Assembly: GCA_946885765.1 (NCBI GenBank)
Contig: CAMPHD010000060.1
Coordinates: 1-12,187 of the forward strand
Direction: 5' to 3'
Source of the DNA: an uncultured Thalassospira sp.
GTDB lineage: Bacteria; Pseudomonadota; Alphaproteobacteria; Rhodospirillales_A; Thalassospiraceae
DNA: 12,187 nt
Part shown: piece after piece, positions 1 through 5,701 of the stretch
Layout of the letters: each line of letters starts with the position of its first letter
Numbering within the stretch: the stretch's first letter is position 1
Translations under genes and position numbers: made by a program
The notes under the pieces: generated by a model
What the model saw: the letters and a program-made list of their open reading frames with translations, nothing else
Told to the model about the DNA's origin: nothing
Databases searched by the model: none

Positions 1-702
1 GGGCTTGCCACCCTGACCGCACTTGAAATCGAGCTGGGCATCGATAACATCGTTTTCCTGTCGGTGATCGTATCCAAACTCCCGCAAAATCAACAAAAAT
101 CGGCACGCCGCATCGGCCTGATCGGGGCGATGGGCATGCGGCTTGTACTTCTGGCCTGCATCGCATGGGTGATGGAGCTAACCGCCCCGCTGTTTTCCGC
201 CTTCGGTCAGGAAGTCAGCGGACGTGACCTTATTCTGATTGTCGGCGGACTATTCCTGATCGCCAAGGCGTCCAAGGAAATTCATCACACAATTGACGAA
301 CCCGAAGAACACGGACCGGGCAAGATCATGTCAAGCTTTGCGATGACCATCGCCCAGATCATGTTGCTTGATATCATCTTCTCGCTCGACAGTGTGATTA
401 CCGCCGTCGGACTGGTCGATCATATTTCGATCATGATGATCGCGGTTGTTCTGTCGGTCCTGGTCATGCTGGCCGCGGCCAAAACCATTGGCGATTTTGT
501 TGAAAAACACCCGTCAGTCAAAATGCTGGCGCTGGCCTTTCTGATCCTGGTCGGTTTTGTCCTGCTACTGGACGGTGTCGAAATCCATGTCCCCAAAGGT
601 TACATCTATTTCGCCATGACATTCAGTCTTGGGGTCGAAACGCTGAACCTGATCAACCAGAAACGTAAACGCAAAGCCAAAGAGCTGGGAGCCGTCAAAT
701 GA
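1..702 (+). CDS. TerC family integral membrane protein (5'-truncated by window edge)
   Basis: The reading frame is open from the first base, so the true start lies upstream; the GTG at 64 is internal. The visible 233 residues carry the two signature motifs of the TerC family: an EIELGIDN motif at visible residues 9-16 and a DIIFSLDSV motif in mid-protein, each with acidic residues inside a membrane segment. About six hydrophobic stretches can be seen, separated by a charged loop (KEIHHTIDEPEEHGPG), and the C-terminus is a basic tail rich in Lys and Arg. TerC proteins are inner-membrane proteins linked to metal (manganese) export or to tellurite resistance. I see no tellurite-resistance genes beside it, so a metal-homeostasis role is the safer inference. 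Perhaps 10-20 residues are missing compared with typical family members. Its stop codon overlaps the start of the next gene (ATGA), indicating translational coupling. Confidence 0.9.
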   Translation, partial: GLATLTALEIELGIDNIVFLSVIVSKLPQNQQKSARRIGLIGAMGMRLVLLACIAWVMELTAPLFSAFGQEVSGRDLILIVGGLFLIAKASKEIHHTIDEPEEHGPGKIMSSFAMTIAQIMLLDIIFSLDSVITAVGLVDHISIMMIAVVLSVLVMLAAAKTIGDFVEKHPSVKMLALAFLILVGFVLLLDGVEIHVPKGYIYFAMTFSLGVETLNLINQKRKRKAKELGAVK

Positions 703-1181
703 AACAGGTCGCACCACCCTCCTGCCTGCAAAATGCATTCGACAAGCATGGCCTTGACCATATCAAGGTGCTGGAATTTCCCGATGGCACCCGATCAGCC
801 GCGGATGCCGCATCGGCAATCGGCTGCGATGTCAGCGATATCGGGAAATCGCTGGTATTCATGACCGAACGCCACAAACCGATCCTGATCATCATGAATG
901 GTGCCGATCAGGTCGATGAAAAGCGCGTTGCCGGTCTGATCGGCGGTCTTTCGATCCGTAAAGCCACGGCGGACGATGTCAGGACCACCACCGGCTATGC
1001 CATTGGCGGCGTGCCACCCTTTGGCCATGTCGGACCGGTCGAAACCCTGATCGATGAAAAACTGTTATCAAAAAAGACAATCTGGCTGGCGGCAGGAACC
1101 CCGAACACGGTCTTTGCCATGACCCCGGATGAACTACGCAAGGTAACCGGCGTTGAAACAGGTGTGTCGATCTCGGCCTGA
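699..1181 (+). CDS. YbaK/EbsC (ProX-type) aminoacyl-tRNA deacylase family protein
   Basis: The 160-residue product has the length and layout of single-domain YbaK/ProX proteins, which act in trans in the cytoplasm to hydrolyse mischarged aminoacyl-tRNAs. The family's conserved lysine sits in IGKSLVF (about residues 48-54), and the signature GGVPPFGH lies near residues 103-110. The start is ATG at 699, overlapping the TerC stop by 4 bp; GGGAG at 687-691 is a good ribosome binding site 7 nt upstream. The overlap suggests one transcript with the TerC gene, although no functional link is obvious. The exact tRNA substrate (Cys-tRNAPro, Ala-tRNAPro or another) cannot be told from sequence. The stop codon is only 6 bp from the end of convergent fliJ, and I see no terminator hairpin between them. 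Confidence 0.9.
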   Translation: MKQVAPPSCLQNAFDKHGLDHIKVLEFPDGTRSAADAASAIGCDVSDIGKSLVFMTERHKPILIIMNGADQVDEKRVAGLIGGLSIRKATADDVRTTTGYAIGGVPPFGHVGPVETLIDEKLLSKKTIWLAAGTPNTVFAMTPDELRKVTGVETGVSISA

Positions 1182-1187
1182 ACGAGC

Positions 1188-1616
1188 TTAAATCAAACCA
1201 TCATCGCGCGTAGCCGAACGTGCGCCGATTTCATCAAGTTCGGCCTGTTCCTTGCGATCTTCTTCCGCACGTTCCGCCTCAACGCGGTTGCGTTCGGCAA
1301 TCTCGGCGGTTTTTACGGCCTTGAAGGCATCGGCAACTTCGTCACGGAACGCATCAATTTTGGCTTCCTGATCGGAGATACGTTTGACAAGTGCCGCACG
1401 CTCGGCAATGACGGCACTAGCAAAAGAGCCATAAGCGAAACCGGCAAGTTCGGGGTTTTCGGCCGCCACCTTCTGCTCTTCAATCACCGCTTTTTCCAGC
1501 GCATCCTTTTCCGCCAAAAGATTGTTCAGCACACCCTGCATCTCGCCAAGCTCGCGACGTTTGTCATCCAGCGCCCATTTGCGCATGCGGATCAGAGTTT
1601 TAAAATCCTTGGCCAT
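1188..1616 (-). CDS. fliJ: Flagellar export protein FliJ
   Basis: The 142-residue product is highly charged (Lys, Glu, Arg, Ala) and almost entirely predicted coiled coil, with no hydrophobic segment, which is the hallmark of FliJ. The N-terminal part (MAKDFKTLIRMRKWALDDKR) resembles FliJ starts, and the length matches the family (about 140-150). FliJ is a soluble component of the flagellar type III export gate complex. It forms the central stalk of the FliI hexamer, like the gamma subunit of F1-ATPase, and links FliI to the gate protein FlhA. FliJ sequences diverge strongly, so the call rests on position 52 bp downstream of fliI as well as on composition. The start is ATG at 1616; no strong Shine-Dalgarno sequence is visible, so translation may depend partly on fliI. 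Confidence 0.85.
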   Translation of the reverse strand: MAKDFKTLIRMRKWALDDKRRELGEMQGVLNNLLAEKDALEKAVIEEQKVAAENPELAGFAYGSFASAVIAERAALVKRISDQEAKIDAFRDEVADAFKAVKTAEIAERNRVEAERAEEDRKEQAELDEIGARSATRDDGLI

Positions 1617-1668
1617 CGCTGTCAGTTACCAGAAATATGGCGGACACGGCATCAGCATGATCATGTGA

Positions 1669-3168
1669 TTACTGCTGATCGCGACGAAGCGCACGTTTGG
1701 CCGCATTCAGATCATTACCCGCATTTGAGGCGGTTGAACGGCTATTGACCTGCGGGCGAAGCCGATTGCGCTCCATGACTGTTGCCCCTTGCGGATTAGC
1801 TGCTGGCTGACCGCCTGCGTTGGGGACTTCCTGTTCGGCTGGTGCCAAATCAAGACGGCGTGCCAATTCGGCATAACCATCCGCCAGACGGGTGCATTCG
1901 GTTTTGCGTTGCTTCAGGAATTCCTCAATCAGCGGGAAGTAATGGATTGCCTCGTCCACCTTCGGGTCCGTCCCCAGACGATAGGCCCCAAGGCGGATCA
2001 GTTCGGCCATGTCCTCGTATGTTGCAAGCAACTGGCGGGCGCGCGAAACGATCTGGTTTTCATGCTCGTTATTGCAGCCCGGCATGGTACGCGAAACACT
2101 GCGCAAAATATTGATGGCCGGATATCGTCCCTGTTCGGCAATCGCACGGTCCAGCACAACGTGCCCGTCAAGAATACCGCGCACCGCATCGGAAATCGGT
2201 TCGTTATGATCATCCCCGTCGACCAGCACGGTAAACAGACCGGTGACCGATCCCTGCCCCGGCCCGCCCGGCCCGGCACGTACCAAAAGGAGCGGCAGTT
2301 CGGCAAAAACCGTCGGGGTATACCCCTTTGACGCCGGTGGCTCGCCAACCGACAGGCTGATTTCACGCTGGGCCATGGCAAAACGGGTCACGGAATCCAT
2401 CATGCACAGGACATCGCGCCCGGTATCGCGGAAAAACTCCGACAATGCCATGGTCATATAGGCCGCCTGACGACGCATCAGCGGCGGTTCGTCCGATGTG
2501 GCAACCACAACGACGGAACGGCGCAGGCCTTCTTCGCCCAGATCGTCTTCGATAAACTCTCGTGCCTCGCGGCCACGTTCGCCAATCAAACCGACCACCG
2601 AAATATCGGATGTCGTGTGACGTGTCATCATCGACAGCAAACTGGATTTACCCACGCCCGACCCGGCAAAAATGCCCATACGCTGCCCCCGGCAGCAGGT
2701 CAGGAAGGTGTTCATCGCGCGCACACCCAGATCGATCTTGCCCGCGACGCGCTGACGCGAATGGGCGGATGGCGGTGCATTTCGGATCGGATAGGGTATT
2801 GGGCCTTCGGTCAGGGGACCCTTGCCGTCAACCGGCTGACCGAACGCGTTGACCACACGCCCAAGCCAGCTTTCATCGGGATAAACCTGAGGCTGGGTAT
2901 CGGCCAGTTCGACCTCGCAGCCAATCCCGATACCATCAAGCATCCCGAACGGCATCAGAAGGGCGCGTTCATTGCGGAAACCCACCACCTCGCAAATCAC
3001 CGCCACACCATCCCGGCGTTTGACCTTGCAGCGATCCCCAACCGAAAGTGCGCCTTCGACCCCGCCGATCTCGACCAGCAGCCCCAGAACAGCCGTCACC
3101 CGCCCGACAATCCGGTAATCGGGAATGCGGCGAAGTTCGGCGATGATGTTTCGGCCAATCTGGAACAC
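1669..3168 (-). CDS. fliI: Flagellum-specific export ATPase FliI
   Basis: This 499-residue cytoplasmic ATPase energises unfolding and export of flagellar rod, hook and filament subunits. Landmarks: an N-terminal beta-barrel domain (about 1-95); Walker A GSGVGKSS at 169-176; GERGRE with the presumed catalytic Glu at 197; Walker [12 protein letters not shown] at 254-264; and a [20 protein letters not shown] stretch at 273-292, typical of FliI/YscN ATPases. The start is GTG at 3168, because no earlier start exists before an in-frame stop near 3222 and the next Met is at residue 72. Typical FliI is about 440 residues. This one has an extra tail of about 55 residues (445-499) rich in Pro, Ala, Asn and Arg that looks disordered. 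It is the first gene of a fliI-fliJ operon transcribed away from ctrA. Confidence 0.96.
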   Translation of the reverse strand: MFQIGRNIIAELRRIPDYRIVGRVTAVLGLLVEIGGVEGALSVGDRCKVKRRDGVAVICEVVGFRNERALLMPFGMLDGIGIGCEVELADTQPQVYPDESWLGRVVNAFGQPVDGKGPLTEGPIPYPIRNAPPSAHSRQRVAGKIDLGVRAMNTFLTCCRGQRMGIFAGSGVGKSSLLSMMTRHTTSDISVVGLIGERGREAREFIEDDLGEEGLRRSVVVVATSDEPPLMRRQAAYMTMALSEFFRDTGRDVLCMMDSVTRFAMAQREISLSVGEPPASKGYTPTVFAELPLLLVRAGPGGPGQGSVTGLFTVLVDGDDHNEPISDAVRGILDGHVVLDRAIAEQGRYPAINILRSVSRTMPGCNNEHENQIVSRARQLLATYEDMAELIRLGAYRLGTDPKVDEAIHYFPLIEEFLKQRKTECTRLADGYAELARRLDLAPAEQEVPNAGGQPAANPQGATVMERNRLRPQVNSRSTASNAGNDLNAAKRALRRDQQ

Positions 3169-3389
3169 GTTTGCGCTTTTCTGTCTGACAGGTGTCGATA
3201 CGTGATGCGACCCGGAATTTTATCGTCACCATCCTGTCAAAGGGTGGCAAATTCGACCGCGTCGCACCAGATATAAGTGTCATAAACGGTATTAAAAACC
3301 CGTATATGCCAGATTGGCATTAAAAATCCGGTATTGACATGTGTGGTCGTTAACGGTGCAAACCGTTGGGAAACTTCACATTCCGGCAT

Positions 3390-3454
3390 CGAGTCGCCCT
3401 TATCGATGAAAAAAAGTTAACAAGATGCGACTCGCCTGCTTGCCACGAGTCGCA
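3390..3454. repeat. Triple CGAGTCGC motif carrying GANTC methylation sites
   Basis: CGAGTCGC occurs at 3390-3397 and 3446-3453, and its complement GCGACTCG at 3427-3434. The second and third copies form a perfect 9-bp inverted repeat, TGCGACTCG (3426-3434) and CGAGTCGCA (3446-3454), with an 11-bp spacer. Each copy contains a GANTC site (3391-3395, 3429-3433, 3447-3451), the target of the alphaproteobacterial cell-cycle methyltransferase CcrM. GANTC sites elsewhere in the window appear scattered singly by eye. The position just upstream of ctrA suggests a methylation-sensitive control element. An alternative is a binding site for an unknown dimeric regulator. Confidence 0.75.
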
Positions 3455-3474
3455 AAGCAACGTATCGTTAACGG
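3440..3474 (+). promoter_or_regulatory. Candidate ctrA promoter with overlapping TTAACGG site
   Basis: TTGCCA (3440-3445) and TATCGT (3463-3468) are separated by 17 bp and match sigma-70-type -35 and -10 elements at 5/6 and 4/6 positions. A GANTC site lies within the spacer (3447-3451), another just upstream (3429-3433), and a TCGTTAACGG copy (3465-3474) overlaps the -10 element and the expected start site. In Caulobacter, ctrA promoter P1 has a GANTC near the -35 and is repressed by CtrA, so the arrangement is similar. The promoter call is an inference from match and spacing only. Confidence 0.4.
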
Positions 3475-3571
3475 AATGGAATAAAATTTCCACACGGCAA
3501 TCGTTGGGGCGCTTGTCGGAATAAGCCGGATCAACACGGACTTTTTGCGGAACACGGTAACGGAGCGGAAC

Positions 3572-4270
3572 ATGCGGGTGCTGCTTGTCGAAGACGACAA
3601 TGCCACTGCTGACAGCATCGAGCTGATGCTGAAGTCAGAAGGCATGGTTGTCGACACCACGGATCTTGGGGAAGATGGCCTCGAGATCGGGAAACTTTAC
3701 GATTACGATATTATTCTTCTGGATCTCATGCTGCCGGACATTGACGGCTATGAAGTTCTCAGACGTTTGCGCGACGCACGCGTTGAAACCCCGGTGCTTA
3801 TCCTGTCGGGGTTGACCGAGACCGAAGACAAGGTCAAAGGCCTTGGTTTTGGCGCGGATGACTATCTGACCAAGCCGTTTGACAAGGTCGAATTGCTGGC
3901 ACGCATTCAGGCGATCGTTCGCCGGTCGCGTGGTCATGCCCAATCGATGATTGCCACCGGCAGGCTCAATGTGAATCTTGATGCACGCACCGTCGATGTT
4001 GATGGATCGCCGCTGCATCTGACCGGCAAGGAATATGGCATCCTTGAATTGCTGTCGCTGCGCAAAGGCACGACATTGACCAAGGAAATGTTCTTGAACC
4101 ACCTCTATGGCGGGATGGACGAGCCGGAACTCAAGATCATCGACGTTTTCGTGTGCAAACTGCGCAAGAAAATCCAGTCGGCCACCAAGGGCGACAACTA
4201 CATCCATACGGTTTGGGGCCGGGGCTATGTCCTGCGCGACCCGGACGTCAACAGTAGTGCAGCCGCCTGA
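3572..4270 (+). CDS. ctrA: Cell cycle / motility response regulator CtrA
   Basis: This 232-residue OmpR/PhoB-type response regulator is recognisable as CtrA from its near-invariant C-terminal DNA-binding region, including HLTGKEY (149-155), [20 protein letters not shown] (161-180) and [10 protein letters not shown] (214-223). The receiver domain (1-118) has acidic residues D8 and D9, phosphoacceptor D51 (LLDLMLPD), S79 and K101. CtrA binds TTAA-type sites and controls motility, cell division and, in Caulobacter, replication; it receives phosphate from ChpT. The start is ATG at 3572, preceded by GGAG at 3562-3565 with 6-nt spacing and matching CtrA N-termini; an upstream TTG at 3545 would add nine unlikely residues. 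The protein ends in SSAAA, keeping the C-terminal Ala-Ala feature that in Caulobacter marks CtrA for ClpXP proteolysis. It is divergent from fliIJ and convergent with the che operon. Confidence 0.97.
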   Translation: MRVLLVEDDNATADSIELMLKSEGMVVDTTDLGEDGLEIGKLYDYDIILLDLMLPDIDGYEVLRRLRDARVETPVLILSGLTETEDKVKGLGFGADDYLTKPFDKVELLARIQAIVRRSRGHAQSMIATGRLNVNLDARTVDVDGSPLHLTGKEYGILELLSLRKGTTLTKEMFLNHLYGGMDEPELKIIDVFVCKLRKKIQSATKGDNYIHTVWGRGYVLRDPDVNSSAAA

Positions 4271-4311
4271 TCGCAACGCATCTGACGTCGCGTTCCGCTG
4301 TGCCCAAAATC

Positions 4312-4344
4312 AAAAACGCCCCGATGATCCATCGGGGCGTTTTT
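4312..4344. terminator. Bidirectional rho-independent terminator between ctrA and cheR
   Basis: A perfect 10-bp stem, CGCCCCGATG (4317-4326) and CATCGGGGCG (4330-4339), has a 3-nt loop. It is flanked by AAAAA (4312-4316) and TTTTT (4340-4344), so a GC-rich hairpin followed by a U-run forms in either direction. It lies 41 bp after the ctrA stop and 40 bp after the cheR stop, and most likely ends both convergent transcripts. Confidence 0.93.
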
Positions 4345-4384
4345 CTTTGCGTCACGCGTCAATGACGCAACAAGCATCCGCTTT

Positions 4385-5695
4385 CTATTTCTTGTCTTCA
4401 GGCTTGCTGAAACGTGAACGATCCAACGTGGTCGATGGTCGCGTTGTACCCGTTCCAGTGCTGCCCGTTCCACTTGATGGCCGTGCGGGCGGCGTGCTTC
4501 CGGTTGAACCGGTCGTGCCCAATGGGCGACGATACGTTGACCCGGCTGTACCGGCCGAACCTGAACTGCCGGTCCCGACAGTCGAGGGACGCGAATATGT
4601 GCTGCCTGCGGTACCGGTTGTTCCCGTTGTTGACGGGCGGGCAACTGTTCCGGCTGACCCGGTGCCCGTAACCGTCGTCGGTCGCGCGGCAGTCCCGGTA
4701 GAAAGCCCTGAACGCGGCGGCGTTGTGGTTGCAGCACCTGCGCCGCTAGTGGTCCCACCCGCAGCATTCTGCATATGTTTTGGTTTCGGGAAGGCAAAGC
4801 CCCCCGTTGCCGCACCGGCACCCGCGGCGGCGCTACCTGCCTGAATTTTTTCCAATGCGGAAACATCGACATCCGGTGCCCCCGGACGGTTCAGCTGATA
4901 AATACCACGCTGGCGCGCCAGCGGTTTGAACTTGTCGGAAATCCCCAGAACCGTTTCCGCCCCGCCAAGGAACAGGAAGCCGTCATCGGGCATCAATGCC
5001 GAGATACGGCTCAGCACATCGGTTTTGGTCGGCTGATCGAAATAGATCAGAACGTTGCGGCAATAAACGATATCGAACTGCCCCAGCGGCCTGAAATCTT
5101 CCAGCAGATTGAATTCCTTGTATTGAACCTTTGACCGGATTTCCTGCGAGATTTGCCACTGGTCTTCCTTCTTCTGGAAATATTTGACCAGAAGCTGGAT
5201 CGGAAGGCCCCTTTGGACTTCGAACTGGGAATAAAGACCGGCGCGTGCCTTGGTCAGGATTTCACGCGAAATGTCGGTGCCGACAATCTCTACCCGCCAA
5301 CCGGAAAGCTGGGCTTTGAAGTCATCAAGGATCATCGCCAGCGAATAGGGTTCCTGCCCCGAAGAAGCGGCGGCACACCAGATGCGCAGATGGCGTTTGG
5401 ATGCCCGTTCCTTGATCATGTGCGGCAAAACGACATGTCGGAACTGGTCAAACGGTTTGGTGTCGCGGAAGAAAAAGCTTTCATTAGTCGTCATCGCATC
5501 GACGACTTCCTCGATAAGCACACGGTCACCACCGCGCAATGCCGCAATCAGTTCAGTCAGGTCCTTAAGCCCGCGCTTGCGCGCAATCGGCATCAGCCGG
5601 CTTTCGAGCAGATACGTCTTGTCCTGGCTCAGAACGAGCCCGGATTTAGACTTTATCAGTCTGCTGACGAAATCGAAGTCTTCCGGCCTCATCAT
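4385..5695 (-). CDS. cheR: Chemotaxis protein methyltransferase CheR with repetitive C-terminal tail
   Basis: CheR methylates glutamates of chemoreceptors with S-adenosylmethionine, the adaptation arm opposed by CheB. Residues 1-270 are a complete CheR: an N-terminal helical domain with TTNESFFFRD at 69-78, the SAM-binding segment WCAAASSGQEPYSLA at 106-120, GTDIS at 139-143 and CRNVLIYF at 212-219. The domain ends near GIYQLNRP (264-271). The remaining 165 residues are low complexity (Gly, Thr, Ser, Ala, Pro) with six Arg-Pro-centred repeats and a charged end (SKPEDKK); typical CheR stops at about 270-290. The start is the first of two adjacent ATGs (5695 and 5692). GGAGG (complement of 5709-5713) lies 13 nt upstream inside the end of cheB, and the gap from the cheB stop is 6 bp, so translation is probably coupled. 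It is the last gene of the operon. Confidence 0.95.
   Translation of the reverse strand: MMRPEDFDFVSRLIKSKSGLVLSQDKTYLLESRLMPIARKRGLKDLTELIAALRGGDRVLIEEVVDAMTTNESFFFRDTKPFDQFRHVVLPHMIKERASKRHLRIWCAAASSGQEPYSLAMILDDFKAQLSGWRVEIVGTDISREILTKARAGLYSQFEVQRGLPIQLLVKYFQKKEDQWQISQEIRSKVQYKEFNLLEDFRPLGQFDIVYCRNVLIYFDQPTKTDVLSRISALMPDDGFLFLGGAETVLGISDKFKPLARQRGIYQLNRPGAPDVDVSALEKIQAGSAAAGAGAATGGFAFPKPKHMQNAAGGTTSGAGAATTTPPRSGLSTGTAARPTTVTGTGSAGTVARPSTTGTTGTAGSTYSRPSTVGTGSSGSAGTAGSTYRRPLGTTGSTGSTPPARPSSGTGSTGTGTTRPSTTLDRSRFSKPEDKK
4388..4711 (-). repeat. Low-complexity repeat encoding the CheR tail
   Basis: This DNA encodes CheR residues 329-436. Arg-Pro pairs recur at residues 338, 353, 369, 390, 405 and 419, 14-21 residues apart, separated by runs of Gly, Thr and Ser. 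The segment GTAGSTY followed by SRP or RRP occurs twice (361-370 and 382-391). The repeats are imperfect at the DNA level, consistent with expansion followed by drift. I expect a disordered linker or tether rather than a folded domain. Confidence 0.75.
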
Positions 5696-5701
5696 CTCGG
5701 C

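Larger units (their letters stand above)
3169..3571. promoter_or_regulatory. Divergent fliI / ctrA intergenic regulatory region
   Basis: This 403-bp stretch has no convincing gene on either strand; a minus-strand open frame at 3400-3660 overlaps ctrA and looks like a shadow. It is notably richer in A and T than the genes around it between about 3270 and 3500. It contains a near-perfect 12-bp direct repeat (3291-3302 and 3319-3330), a dyad ATGCCA-GAT-TGGCAT (3306-3320), TCGTTAACGG twice (3347-3356 and 3465-3474), a dyad AACGGT-GCAA-ACCGTT (3352-3367), and three copies of CGAGTCGC or its complement. It must hold the start signals for both ctrA and fliIJ. It is a plausible site for CtrA feedback control, since TTAA-type half-sites occur at 3292, 3320, 3350, 3417 and 3468; no full TTAA-N7-TTAA box is present. 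Confidence 0.7.

Noticed and set aside
3217..3240. TTGACA and TAAAAT on the minus strand as a fliI promoter
   Set aside because: The elements (3240-3235 and 3222-3217) are only 12 bp apart, too close for a sigma-70-type promoter.
3334..3362. Perfect TTGACA at 3334-3339 as a ctrA -35 element
   Set aside because: No acceptable -10 element lies 16-18 bp downstream (best is TGCAAA, 3/6), although it could serve an activator-dependent promoter.
3409..3454. The CGAGTCGC inverted repeat as a minus-strand rho-independent terminator
   Set aside because: The T-run lies about 11 nt past the stem rather than directly after it, and there is no gene upstream on that strand needing termination.
3400..3660. 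Minus-strand open frame of 86 codons between fliI and ctrA
   Set aside because: It overlaps the ctrA start, has Ser-rich composition typical of antisense frames and no recognisable domain; the region is better explained as regulatory.
4107..4844. Plus-strand open frame of 245 codons with Val/Pro-rich repeats opposite cheR
   Set aside because: It overlaps the 3' end of ctrA, the terminator and the repetitive cheR tail; its Val-Pro repeats are simply the antisense reading of the Gly/Thr/Ser repeats.
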